Made by a program: the position numbers and the translations under genes
Notes under the pieces: model-generated
Seen by the model: the letters and a program-made list of their open reading frames with translations, nothing else
What the model was told of the DNA's origin: nothing
Database searches by the model: none
Assembly (NCBI GenBank): GCA_918026815.1
Contig: CAKJVC010000090.1
Location: 124,001-188,000, forward strand
Source of the DNA: Chalara sp. BL73
Taxonomy: Eukaryota > Ascomycota > Leotiomycetes > Helotiales
Direction: 5' to 3'
Length of the DNA stretch: 64,000 nucleotides
In this document: piece after piece, positions 12,037 through 24,179 of the stretch
Numbering within the stretch: position 1 is the stretch's first letter
Layout: every line of letters begins with the position of its first letter

Positions 12037-13318
12037 TTTCACACTTTTTACAAGATTGGAGTCGATGAATCTGTGTATCTATGTTCATTCAAGATCATTA
12101 TTACGTCTTCATGAGGCATTGATATTGAACTGACCAGTGATATCGAGGTGCTACTTAAGAGTGGATTTACCACGTGATCAATATAAACTTCCTCAAAACT
12201 ATGTGATAGAATAACCATCGGTGTATGGATATTTTACTTGGTCACCAGCTGAGTATTTTATCTATGCTTCTCTAATGTTTCATGTTTCCCCCACTTAACA
12301 TCAAGCAAAATTGTGCTTCGCAACGTCCCTACCCTGACTTAACTGTAGTCAGCAATCCATTGGATGTTCAACCACAGTAGGGCGTTCTGGGTAGGACATT
12401 GTAGATTTCAGAGTGTAGTTGATTCAAATAGTTGTGACGTTAACGATATGTCACGCCCCGTCTCATAGTTTGTATTGGTGGTATCTGAGATGGAAGCCCT
12501 CTCAATGATGTACCCTTCCATTAGCCTGATCCCTCCAGATCTATGGCCTCAAATACCTACCTGCTGCCTTTAAGCTGCAGGTATTGGGATGACCAGATAC
12601 AGCTGCCGCCGCACCGCCTCAGAATAAACGATGGCTTTGCCATTCCCGCTCCAACAAGCAGGGAGACAACGCTTCCCGTTTAGGAAACCTCCCACTTCGC
12701 CAGATTCAATTCCTCCCGGCAGAAATGATCTCCAAAAAGAAATTCCCAAAAAATTCTCGCAGATGGTCAAGCTGTCACCTGGTGGGAAGGGGATCTCATA
12801 CCATTAAAGGAAGAATCATCAAATATTCACTAAATCGTAGCGTCAAGTAAGCAAACACAGAATCATAGAGTGGCTCATCAAGGTATAGGGCGTGACTTCG
12901 TAACTCAATAACGGTGTCATTCATGCTTCAGAGGGGTGCATCTAGTCGATTGTTAGCAATGCGTTGCAGAGCTGTGATGACCGTGACAGCTTGGCCATTT
13001 GTGAGAGTTTGCGAGGAGAGAATGGGTATCGATTCTTTTATGAGACGAAAACATGGCGTGGAAAGGCGCTGTAGATGGAAAGAGCATGTTGTGGATGACA
13101 GGGGTGGATAAGAGCTACCTCATCACCAAAAGATGAGCAAGAATATGCTCAACCGATGTATAGAGCACATTTTCAGCCTGCATGGAAGGAAGACTTCAGA
13201 TGTACCACTTGCGACGAACATTTGATAACTTACATTATGTCATAGGATATATTACATCTGCCTTTAGAATACAATGTCAACCACAAATAGCGACATGAGC
13301 CCAATTGCCTTGTCCGTG
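12037..13318. other. intergenic, nothing recognised
   Basis: About 1.3 kb upstream of the PQ-loop gene and downstream of the twin-CX9C gene. Open frames at 12570-12770 and 12914-13111 have no domain-like features. Confidence 0.45.
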
Positions 13319-14450
13319 TCACCGTTTCCCAACATCTTCAGGCCTTGACTTGCCGTCTGTAGAATTCTGTTCCATAGTCTTCTGTTCCGTCGTCTTCTTT
13401 GGCACTTCGAAGTCTGGACGAAACCTAAGAAGTGATGTGACCTTATCGCCGATCGTTTCTCGGCCTTCTTCCTTTCTCTTCCTCCGTTCCGCATCCTGCT
13501 TGGCCAGAAACCATGTATAGTGCTCTGCAACCTCGACCCCGGACCTTATTTCAGCTCTGAATGCACGTTCTTCAATATTTCGTTCCTCAGGACTTAGACC
13601 CTCAAGCCGCTTATTGAGCAGTTCCTGCATGTCTGGAGCAAGATCTAGCTGTTCATCATCTGCCTTCTCCAATGGTTTCTTTTGGGTTGCTGGTACACTC
13701 GAAACAAGTGGTGGAAATGTAGGTATAAGCTTTCCTTCTGCCTTTGCTGCTTCGATTTGTTTCTCCTGGTCCAGCATTCGATGGTATAATGTATCAGCGT
13801 GCATTTGAATTTTCTCGTCTATTTCTGGAGGCCTGTCCAATATTGATAAATATCCTAGTGCTTTGAGGAATTTCTATAGTAGTCAGTGATGAAACCTCCG
13901 TAGCGCTATACCATTAACCACTTACGGATTGCATAACGTAGCATCTGTCTAGCTTTCTGTTCTCTGCCCGGCACATCGTCAACTTGTCGGCGAACCCGCC
14001 ATATTGGAAGCACAAATTCACATCCCATTGTTCGAGAGCGCAATTTTCCAAAGCAGCCCTGCCAATTTCCGCTTTGCGATACTTATATCCATCGATAACA
14101 TCCATCATCTTCTCTTGGTCTGACTTATTCTCTTCTTCAATTTCTACTTGCGGTCGATAACTTTCCCAGATATCCGCATATCGTCCATCTTGAAATAGAC
14201 TCTGTGGTGGGACCTTCGGTTTCAAGGGCTTTCCTGACTTTTGGGTGGTATTGGATGCATCAGGCCGGGAGGCAGGCGTTTGCACAGGTTTTGAGGTTGC
14301 AGCTGGCTTTTCTGGTTGAGGCTTCGAGACTTCGTATTTAATAGGCGATTCATTCTTAAGAAAATCCCGGAGGGCAGGATCCAAACTCTTCAAAGGATCT
14401 TGCTCTTTGTCGCTGGCCTTTCCATCAGAGGAGCCCCAGAACCAGCCCAT
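13319..14450 (-). CDS. twin-CX9C (CHCH-like) protein, probably mitochondrial
   Basis: Two exons, 13926-14450 and 13319-13874, with a 51-bp intron; the frame is continuous into KFLKALGYLSI. The start is the ATG at 14450 (MGWFWGSSD); an upstream in-frame GTG was not used. The protein is ~359 residues. A Pro/Lys-rich linker covers residues ~30-85. The core has two CX9C pairs close together: C-ALEQWDVNL-C and C-RAENRKLDR-C, the pattern of proteins oxidised by the Mia40/Erv1 pathway in the mitochondrial intermembrane space. The rest is charged and helical, with a long predicted coiled coil in exon 2 (QMHADTLYHRMLDQEKQIE). The tail is rich in Lys and Glu. The exact family member is not known to me; location and import route are inferred from the cysteine pattern. 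Confidence 0.75.
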
Positions 14451-14819
14451 CACTATATCGAATGGTCGCGGCCCAAATTTTTCTTATCAAGCTCCAAGCT
14501 CAAGAACTTTTGAGGATGATATCCGCTCCCCTGTAAGGATCATGCAGCATCACTTCATGCCTAAGGCATCAATCGTCAATGAGGTAATGACCGCTCGAGG
14601 GCAATCATTGCCTACCTCAGCTTCTATCTTAAAGTTCTAGAGAATATCAGGGATTCACTAAAGGCTCATGCAGAGAAACACTTGTGCGAGAGAATAAGAC
14701 CTAGCTGGATCAACTTTTTTGACTTTGAAGGTTTCTAGCTTCTTAAATAATCGTGTCTATTACTCCCTCATATTGGGTATCATTAGTCTTTACTCATACA
14801 TAAAATCATTAACGCATAG
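14451..14819. other. intergenic spacer, nothing recognised
   Basis: 369 bp lie between the start of the twin-CX9C gene and the stop of the permease gene, both on the minus strand. It contains the upstream region of the former and the 3' region of the latter; no other signal was identified. Confidence 0.5.
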
Positions 14820-17109
14820 CTAACTGTTCCTTCTTAACCTCTCTTCCGGTATCGGGACTAAGAGCTCCTTTAGAGGTCCCTTGAATTTAGTCCTTCCTCT
14901 GACTACCCAATCAAACAGGAGGAGTATAGTCAGACCAAGAAAAACCGGCGCACAATAGTTCATATTCTCAGCTGTGACTGGTAGAAATGGCGGAAAGGGC
15001 ACAAAAATGACGATAAAAGTGCCGTAGATAACGGCGTAGATATTCACAGCCATCCCAGTTCTACCAAGGTTCCAAGGACCAAACACGATAGACTCTTTTC
15101 TGTATCGCTTGACTATGAGACAAGCGATTGGAATAATGTATGAGATGTATAGGGAAATGGTTGTGAGGGCAAACATAGCAGTGAGAGCTGTCGTGGAGGC
15201 AACATTTATGAGGGAGAGAACGACGACAGTTGAGCATACGAGGCCAATCGCACGGAACGGAACATGGTGTTTGCCATCAATCTAATCTGAGATCAGTTGC
15301 CGATTCTAACAGCTAGGGTATGGGAGCCGCCTTACTTTCGCAAAGAATTCCGGGAACGGGAGACCACCATCGCGGGCGAACGCCCATGTGAGTCGAGATA
15401 CAGAAGCTACAACGCCTAGGCTGGAAGTGACGCCAATGATTGTGATCAGGGACATCATCGCCGTTGCAGCTTTAGCGGATCCAGTGGCAGAGTAGAAAAT
15501 CTGGATGATAGGATAATGAGTTGGTGTGCTTAGCGCGGCACCAACATCCCCAATGCAAAAGAGGAGAACTAGCACGAAGACGAACGCAAGTCCTCCATTG
15601 ATAACAATAGTCTGAACTATTATTTTGGGTATTACAACTGCCGCATTTCGAACTTCTTCGCTCATATGAACTGCTCCATCGAAGCCTGTCAAAAATCAGC
15701 ATTGGTAGCCTATTATCATGGAGATGACTTGTAGCTTACCAAGGAAGCAAAAGGTGACGGTCAACAAACCCAGACACCAAGCGATGCCATCATTTTTCCA
15801 GCCACCTTCATTTAGTATTTCAGCGAAGACAAACTCCGGCGTGCTACGTGGCGACAAAAGTACAAGTGGGACGACTAGTATTACGAAGAAGGCAATGTGA
15901 AATATACCTCCAATCACCTGAAGCGCAGGAAGAATCCGGATACCGTATACATTAATGGCGAAGTTGAAGAGCAGTGCTGCCCACATCAAAAGTGTCCCAT
16001 GCCACCGTTTTGCATCGTAATCGGGATAGTTGAGGACGACAAGCCCTTGAACTTGAGTTGCAATCTGGAAAAATATGCTGCTAACAGCTGCTTGCCATGC
16101 GAACACAGTCACCCACCCTTTGTCGCCGTGAGGTCAACAATAGTTCCTTGGAGCTGGAGGCTATCTGTCTTACCTTGCATCCAAGTGAGAAAGACTCTGA
16201 TTGATGGTGGCGCGAATAGAGCCGTCCAATGATATCTAGAAAATGATTAGCCGTTGTTTCTCTGCTTTATCTGTAAGTATAATTCCTCAAACTACCAAAA
16301 CCTTTAGTAGCGCCTCTGCGACACATGTCGTGGATATATCTGAGGAATACTGAATAGTATAATGCGAAGAACCATGCTCAACATGTTAAAGCTTCTAGCA
16401 CATAGGTACCGGAAAGCAAGGAAATAATCTCGGCGTGCATTAATTTTGGTGCCAATGATAGACCTCTTTCCTGTATCCTTAGACTGGAACCTACATGAAA
16501 CCATTCAATTCATATGAACAGAAGCCCTAACACGATGAGCATAGTCTTCGAATCGGCCTTCTAATGGACCCAGAGGCACTTCTTCTTGGGAAGGATTGAG
16601 ATAAGGAATAGTCCTGTCATACTGTGCGCCAGCAATGGGACATATTGACGCCATTTCTGCCAGTGATAACGCGAAAGACCCAGTGCCAATAATAGAGAAT
16701 AGCATTCCCCAGACTAGAGAAGCTGGACCGCCGTTCAGCAAACCTGCAGAGAAACCACTAAAGTATTACTTGTTAGTTTGTCGTTAAAATCTTTGGTGTA
16801 GACAAATATTCACCCAGCCACTGCTTCCCAAGATGCAAGCAATGTGATAGACAGCGCAAGGATGGACAGGGAGCCAAAATTTCTCTATAAGTTGAGGAGT
16901 CAGCTTTGCGTATGTCATCTTTGATAGCTTCCATCAGCAGCTCTGATGCTCACATTCATTTCTACTGGTCGTCCGATTCTATTCAGCACGGCGGCATCGT
17001 ACCCTTCAACGTCAGATCTGGAGCGACTTGTTCTTAGCGATGGTGCTTCCCGAGACGACTTGAGCGACATGGCGCTCAATTCAATGCTGTCTGGCGTCAT
17101 CGAGCTCAT
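14820..17109 (-). CDS. APC-family amino acid / GABA permease-like transporter
   Basis: Imports amino acids, GABA or related amines such as choline through the plasma membrane by proton symport; the substrate cannot be fixed from sequence. Seven exons give an intact 537-residue frame: 16954-17109, 16814-16884, 16623-16757, 16174-16235, 15740-16117, 15336-15685 and 14820-15281. A cytosolic Ser-rich N-terminus is followed by RNFGSLSILALSITLLASWEAVAGG, then SLAEMASICPIAGAQYHWTA, WMQGWVTVFAWQAAV and FLGFDGAVHMSEEVRNAAVVIP, which are hallmark segments of the fungal GABA/choline-permease branch. About 12 membrane helices are visible. The intron at 16236-16622 is 387 bp, far longer than the ~50-70 bp norm here, yet both ends are good and codon CA|A restores Q-Y-H-W. 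It appears functional. Confidence 0.9.
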
Positions 17110-18273
17110 TTTGAGCTCCAAGAAGACTTATGATGAACAAAATAGTGGCGCTGACAACGACAATGAAAGAGTTTCGTGCCAAATCACGTTTTCAGATCAT
17201 GACATGTCCGCCATATCCAGCTTCAAACATGCCATATTGCTTGTTGCGGGTTCTGAAGTACTGTAGTGGCACCAAAATCCTAGACACAAGATAAGAGCAT
17301 CATCCCTCCACCCGCGCCAACGCCAACCCTTGTGGTATTATAAGTGCAGCTGTGTGGCGGGTATCATGTCTGCTCATTAAAAGGTGGTTGTGGCTGGCAT
17401 CATGGGGGTCCAATTGGTAACGTTGAGGTTACATGTATCCCCACTGGCACAATGATACGGTGAGAGTCGTGGCCAGCCTGAAAGCTGATGCCCACTTCCC
17501 ACGACGTCTGTCACGACAGCTTTTGCTCTGCTGAACCAACCAGTCGGAATCCGCGGCAGAAAGGAACTCGAAGACAGGATCGTGTCCAAGCTTGTTAAGG
17601 ACCTTCCAAGTTCGTAAGCCGAGGCAAACGTGCTCTTGAGCTTTGTTGCGAGACAAGAGTGGTGTAAGTAAATTTTGCTCTCTGAGTAGGGACCACTCAC
17701 TAAATTAGAGTGCGGGTATAGTGGGCTGTTCCGCCTGTCATTTAACCTGATTCCAACGATCGCGATCGCTAAGCCTAGAATTGCAGGGTTCGGACATCCC
17801 TGAAAATCCCAAATAAAACTACGCACAGGCTGCACGGAGCACCTATCGCACCTGTCGAGCCTATCTAGCCTATCCGCTATCATGTGCTAAACCCGACATT
17901 GCACCATTGCTGGGAACTCCCCAGCACCTCCCACCTCTTTTATGCAAACAGCAGTCTTTTGAGGATATTCATAGGTCAAGGACAGCGCATCCTCAGGTTC
18001 TCATTGGCATTGAGTACAACCAGCCCGCTGGATTTAGGGTCGTAGCACCTCCACGAACTATTGCAGGAGGTACCCAACATTACATATACAGGTCGCATGC
18101 CACATGGGTCTTCCAAAACTTTGCACAAGTACTTGCATTTTCAGTTGCAACGACCTATGCCGCCTCGGCGCTGACTGACAAGTTGTTCGGAATGAGTCGC
18201 ACATGCCGTGGCACAGATAAGAGGTAGACGGGAGCGAATCCTCAGATCCAGTAGCAAAGTGCGAACAACGACG
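17110..18273. other. intergenic, divergent promoter region
   Basis: 1.16 kb lie between the permease (minus) and the rhodopsin-type protein (plus), so the two are divergently transcribed. An overlapping minus-strand open frame at 17377-17883 has no domain-like features and was not accepted. Confidence 0.45.
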
Positions 18274-19626
18274 ATGAAAGTTATAGCTCCTGGGGCTGGA
18301 GCGCTCCCGCCGCTATTCGCAATAACGGAAAACGACCATGGAGGCTACGTCTGTGTTGTCGTTTACACTTTGCTCATCTTGATGATACTGCTCGTTGCGA
18401 CAAGAGTTTTTACCAGATGGTATGTGGTAAAGTTTATCAGAGCCGATGATGTCTTCCTCATGGCTGCAGCGGTAAGCCATCCATCTCCCAAAGGGTTAGC
18501 ACATTTCGCTGACATGGACTTCCAGTGCTTAGCTTTCGTCCAAAGTGTCTTCGTACAATTAGCTGTTAATAATGGCCTTGGGAAGAAGAGGAGTATTGTG
18601 TCAGATAGCGAATTTGATTTATTTCAAAAGGTACGGCCCTCAGACTTAGCATGAAGCCACACCTTTTAAGCTTTACTCTAGTACCAATATGCGGCCCAAG
18701 TCCTCCTAATGGCAACCATGACAAGTGCCAAAATATCACTATCCTTACTCATACAAAGTCTGCTATCTGAAGGTCGCAGCGTGCTTGTAGGGACTGGTTT
18801 ACTTGTTATCATTATATGCTGGGGAATCGCCTCTACATTTGCAGTAGCTTTTGGCTGTGCTTTGCCAGAACCTTGGGACACAACAGGCCGCTGTGTTAAT
18901 TTGGTAAGGGTTTTCTCGAACCTAGATGAGCATTCACTGACAGGATTAGCCTGCCCTTCGCGATGCCATAGCAGCATTCAACATTATAACAGATGCAGCA
19001 CTGATTGTACTTCCATGTATTCTTTTCTGGAATGTACATGACAGGATGAGAAGATCCAGAGTCGTCGCTCTATTTTCATCAAGAATTATGTACGTCCTTT
19101 CTATACATGTACTTCCAACAATGTTGACAATTAGAACAGTGTTTGTATTGTTACTGGGCTTCAGTTACGGTATTTCACAAGGTACATGGGGTTTCCAGAC
19201 CCCACATGTAAGTCACTAAACTATTTGGAAACAGCTCTATTCTAATGCTGTAAAGGGACCAGCATGGATTCGAGCATCCTAGATCAATTCATGATGAATT
19301 TAAGCATTATTTGCACCGCTATCCCATCTCTCGGGCGACTCATTGTTGAACTTCAACCCGAGGTCAATGCCTTCGCAATCACAGAACGACATGGCCTGAG
19401 AAATAGCGATAAATATGCCGTATCCTCGTTCGGGCATCGATTCCCTGCCGAATACATCCGAGGCAATAAATTGGGTGTTCGTACATCAATCCATGGTCGC
19501 ACAAGGTATCCAAGTGATGCTGAAAGCACAATCGGCCTGAGAGAAGATGGGCTGAGGCAGAATGCTAATACTATCAAGCAAACTGTAGGATATGAGGTTA
19601 GATATCTAGCAGCGGCTACGACTTGA
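18274..19626 (+). CDS. fungal rhodopsin-domain (PTH11-like) integral membrane protein
   Basis: Seven-helix fungal membrane protein of the type often described as PTH11-like receptors; the ligand is unknown. It starts at ATG 18274. Helices in order: YVCVVVYTLLILMILLVATRVFTRW with the typical ADDVFLMAAA following, CLAFVQSVFVQLAVNNGLGKK, YQYAAQVLLMATMTSAKISLSLL, GTGLLVIIICWGIASTFAVAFGC, ALRDAIAAFNIITDAALIVLPCI, a segment reading TVFVLLLGFSYGIS, and FMMNLSIICTAIPSLGRLI. Introns begin at ~18472, ~18630, ~18904, ~19089 and ~19181. For the last, using the GTACAT donor after SQ and the acceptor before GGACC gives SQGTSMDSSILDQF in frame, avoiding a TAG that appears with the alternative donor. The C-terminal ~90 residues are polar and cytosolic. 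Confidence 0.8.
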
Positions 19627-21124
19627 ATGAAGATACGATAGAAATATCGACTTTGGGACTTTCTTCACTTATCGAAGCAACCATAAATTGGCTTAGCGAA
19701 GGCAAAGAAAGTACATAAGCCTGAGGGAGGTTCAAATTATGAACGCGATTGCAAACGGACTTTTGTGGCCGTAAATTCATGATCTACTCCGATGAAGGTA
19801 CGTTTCACGCCAACCCACGAAAACTTGCTTGCTTTATTAAACCCCCTCACGAATTTCACCTACCCACACCCAAACATATGGATCCCAAAATAACCGTGGT
19901 CCAGCAGATTTCTTTCAGCTGTGCTATCGGATGGCTGAGGCCTAATCTTAAAAATGATGGTCAGTGCAGAAGCGGCGTAGCACGAACTAGCACATTTTTG
20001 ACGGGACCTGAAATTCCGTGTTGCGCCATAACTCAAGGCAGAATTCCGTGGCTGTTTTCGTCATCAGATAAGCCAAAGCATGCAACCAGAGAATTGAAAA
20101 GTGAGATAATTTCTGCTTAGACAGAATGTTAGATGGGGATGCACTCGATTTTCGAGCCTTACCCGGCATTAATTGGGATATTGCGGATTTTTCAACATTG
20201 CTGCGTTCTACAAGAGCCAAGGCATTGTCACAGAACGTCACCTATGGTATCACGAAGCTTGATCCCTAATAATGGTAGGGATGTTAAATCCAGAGACTTT
20301 GCTATCTAAAATGGAACCTGTCTCTGGCTTGATATCATTTTTGATCATCGTGGTAAACAAAATGGTAGTCATAGCACAACAGTTGAAAACATCTATCACT
20401 CAAAAGCTCAATCTCAACATCATTCATGCATTTTCAAATCTTAAGCATGATTCCTATTATTTTGCGCCGTGATTCTCTCTGAGTGGGCCCCTTCAAAACA
20501 GCATACATAGGCCACAACATCAGTTATTCGGACTGCATAGACTCACCACTCATGTAGCCTGTCTCTTCTAAATGTCTTATTTTGGGGGCACTTTTATCAA
20601 AGAGTCATTTCTTCCAGGGTTTGTTCGTGGGAGAAAATCAACCTTCTAATCGGTCATCTTTCCACTTCGACGATGGCGTCTAGAAAGTCTAGTTTCGTTT
20701 AGGCAACTTGATTGTTAATTCGCAAGTGGCTTCTCCAGACTCTCGGCCACAAGTTAAATAAATATCTCTGCTGTCTCCCTATCTGCAACGTTCAACATTG
20801 GATATTATTTGGACTTGGATGGTCCACCACCCAAGTGTCCTCAAGAGAACCAAAAGACAGGTAAATTTGAGTAAGGTAAGCAGTGACTATATTTAAAATG
20901 AAACACAGAATTCTTCACCAAAATTGTCGCAACCGAGGCATGGCTTTGACAGATCACTATTAGAATGTCGATAAACCTCACACAGCTAAACAGGAATGTA
21001 TCTCCAACTTCCTTGGTTCAATTCAGGTTCTGTGAGATTGTACTACAAAATAAGGGATAATTTGAGTTACGCACGCACTCCGTAACGCAAACAATGAGTC
21101 TCGATTGTCCTTTGGTTCAAATTC
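19627..21124. other. intergenic, nothing firmly recognised
   Basis: About 1.5 kb. A plus-strand open stretch near 20140-20269 reads DGDALDFRALPGINWDIADF and ends at TAA. It has protein-like composition, but I could not assign it or find exons around it; it may be a relic or chance. Confidence 0.4.
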
Positions 21125-22180
21125 CTAGCCTACAACCTCTCCTTTAAGCTCAAGATACTGTCGCACTACACTCTTTACTTGCTCCCCATAGCCCAAGAAC
21201 TTAAAGCCGAAGGCCTTCTCAGTCCTGGTGGCATCAAACTTTGTTCTCTTCGTCTTTTCGATCCCATTATTTGGCAAAACTCCCCCTCTTGACCGCCTCC
21301 GGGAAGTTGCGATTGACGATATCAATCGCATCCTCCCAAACCGTGCCTCTTTCTCCGTCCGAAACTCCCAGGAAACTCTGGTTTCCCTCAATTTTCGGGT
21401 CCAGAGCTTCAACATGCAGCTTCGCAACATCAGCTACGTGAACACTAGAACCAGGCACAGCTCTCCATCTTGAGTCGCGACCGAGAACTTGAGCAAAAGC
21501 AGCAGAAACGGTCCCGCTATTGATCTTGTCTGCTTCAGTGATCATCTCGTTGTCACCGACCACGAAGGATGGCAAGATATTTATAACACCCCATTCCGGG
21601 TGCTTCCCCTTAACGAACTCCTTTGTGGCCAATAGCGCAGCGACTTTGCTTGCGGCATAAGCTTCGAAAGCACTTTGATATGGCCCAGCTGGAAAGGGGA
21701 TTTGGTAGGTATCGTCGAACACGGTATCGGATTCCTTAGCTATAAAATCTTCCCAGGGAGTGATGGCCAATACAGAGGAAGTGATGACTATCCGTTTGAT
21801 TCCTTCGGTCTTGTATGCCGCTGAGAGGATTGCAGTAGTGCCTCTGACCGCAGGCTGGATGAGATGAGTTTCAAACTCACTTGGCGTAAAACCTCCTTCT
21901 TTCATGACCGGAGACGCAATATGTAGGATGTATTTTACACCTTTGACTGCCTGGTCGTACGCGCTATCTGCAAGAATATCGGGGACAATAGCAAAGGAGA
22001 TGCTGGCCCCGGCTGCGACAAGAGACTTTACAGTAGAAGTTGCGAGTACTTCTGAAGCTTTTTCTTGAGAGTGAGCTGCTGCTCGAACGGTATATCCTGC
22101 TATGAGAGTAAGCTGGATCGTTTTGATGCCGATGAACCCAGTGCCGCCAGTGATAAGTATGAGATCACCTGCAATTATTG
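21125..22180 (-). pseudogene. NAD(P)-dependent extended SDR (dihydroflavonol/ketone reductase-like), frameshifted
   Basis: Family role: NAD(P)H-dependent reduction of aldehydes or ketones, often in secondary metabolism. Seen: the Rossmann motif LILITGGTGFIGIKT (about 22140-22175), YILHIASPV, RIVITSSVLAI, catalytic YAASK (about 21650), and INILPSFVVGDNE. The main frame runs NFPEAVKRGSFAK then stop at 21267. The remaining C-terminus (VLPNNGIEKTKRTKFD to LELKGEVVG, stop at 21125) continues in another frame. Removing one base from a five-G run at about 21290 would rejoin them as KRGVLPNNG, so this is a single-base frameshift in a homopolymer. No ATG was found in frame before LILITGG within reach of an obvious splice site, so the 5' end is also uncertain. 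Sequencing error is a real alternative for the G run. Confidence 0.75.
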
Positions 22181-24179
22181 CGAGAAGTTTAAATTTTGTA
22201 ATACTTCAAATATGAGTCGGTATGCATGCAAAGATGGTTTGATCTGACTATTTGGTTCGTAATCGCCTTGAGAAATCAGATATACTGTTTGGTGATCTGT
22301 TGAATAGCTTCGACGACTGGTTTCTAACAAACTGTATACTTTTTTTCTCAACCTCCTTCATCACCTTCCTAAGCATGCCCACCACCCTCATTGCCAATTC
22401 TACCAGCAAAAAGACCACCTGTTAGATCTCAAATACTCATTGTTTACTAATCAAATATCCAGGCCCTCAGATGGGAGGTCAATATCGAGAAGCAATTCTT
22501 TGATTAGTGAGCCCTCTTTTGCTGGATTTATACCATGGTGTCCTTGCTCTTCTTACAAATCAACCAAAGTTTGAAAACATACTCGGTCGTCTATGCATAA
22601 ATAGGAAGGCCTGAATATCAAGAGTTGCTTCAAATTTACCTAGAGCCAGAAAATGTACAATATCTTGTTGAAAATATAAGTCCGGCACCTGAGAATAGAT
22701 ACAAAGGCTTGGCTGAGGTTAGCCTTGACTAGTCGCTCGGGAACATCTTAGAGCTAATCAATAGTCGGTTTCTAGATGATACGAGGTTAAGAAGATTGGA
22801 CGAACCAGTGCAATGGAACGTGTCCCAATACCGCTCTTGCAACTCACGTTTAAGATTGGCCAGCACCACTTAGAGAGATGTCCGTATCCAATTCATTCAA
22901 AGCCACGTACTATCCTTCCATGAACGCAGCGAGGATGAGTTTTCTCTCACTAATCGTCCTTACAAATTTAGAAGGTATTGATTTTTTTTTTAAGAGAACT
23001 CTAAATTTATCGCCGGGATCCGGAGTAGGAGGACCTCCGGTCGTAAAACAAGAGCCCGATCATAGCACAAACTGCTTACACCAGATTCTTTTTGTCATAG
23101 TTATCATGTGTGTTCCTCTGTTACTGTTTCTACTTGGGCTGGTAACACGTGACCCGTGCCTTTTGCTTAGTTGGCGATTCTCTCGAGCTCAACCTTCTTT
23201 CCTTAGCTTAGAATTCTCGTAATAAGAGCCACTCAACCAGTCTACTCGACGCCAGATTTGGATTCGTGACACGCCCAAAAAGTTTTAAAATCAGGTTTTT
23301 GGCTACAACAACATCCTTTAATCACATTTTGAAGCTCACCTACATGATTCTCAGACTTATTTGCATCAGGATCCTGATTTTCAGATTTCTTCAAGCGCTT
23401 TTAGAGTTTTCGATTTTTGGGGGGGTGTTCCTATGCATAATCATGGGCGGTTGGGTAGGGAATACGATAGAGGGGGAAAACTAATAGGCATGTCAAATAT
23501 CGGCTCCTTAATTCTCAGCCCTAGAGCCATTGCCAGAAATAAATATACCCAACGCAGCAAGGGATCCAAGAGTAAGCCGAAACACAACTGCAGCTTGAAC
23601 GGCCACAACTGTTTCATGAATTATATTTATATAAGTTTCTCCTGTACCTGAGAGTTCATGACTGCTCCTGAACATCATGCACCGATCTCATTGCATACAG
23701 TATATTGTACAGCATCTTCGCGTCCTCAGAAACCAAGGAAGATACCATACGAGGTGCCACAGTCCGTATTGATCGGCATCCAGTCCCGAGACTGACGGCA
23801 GTTGAGATCATGGGACAAAAGAGCTCGAAAAACCCAGGGTATTTAGAGAGCAAGCTACTTCCCAAGTCCAGCATATGCTATGTGAATGGCTCGTAATGGA
23901 GCAGAAACGCCAAGTTTGAGGCTTGATCTCAGTGACACAAAAGCTCGTGTTGGCAGCCCTCATTCTCTTATACCGAACGCCAACGTGCTCGGGTGTGGTG
24001 GGAGGATGCATTCCTTGCCAAAGACTGCAGAAGCTGAGATTTTCAGGTTTATAAATTCAGGAAAGGGTTATCAAGTCCCCAGACCTCATTCTAACCACGG
24101 ACGCTGCCTTGATCTATAAGACATCTAGGTGAACTTTCTCAGAAACCTCATCTATAATCTGACACGCCTCCCAAACACC
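22181..24179. other. intergenic, nothing recognised
   Basis: Two kilobases without a supported gene. Open frames at 22878-23222 and 23266-23651 are AT-rich and featureless. It lies just upstream of the PhiA-like gene. Confidence 0.4.

Noticed and set aside
20140..20269. Possible protein relic DGDALDFRALPGINWDIADF
   Set aside because: Short, isolated, and not assignable to a family; noted only in the intergenic entry.
22878..23222. Plus-strand ORF of 114 codons with a hydrophobic stretch
   Set aside because: AT-rich, no domain, no splice logic and no conserved-looking composition.
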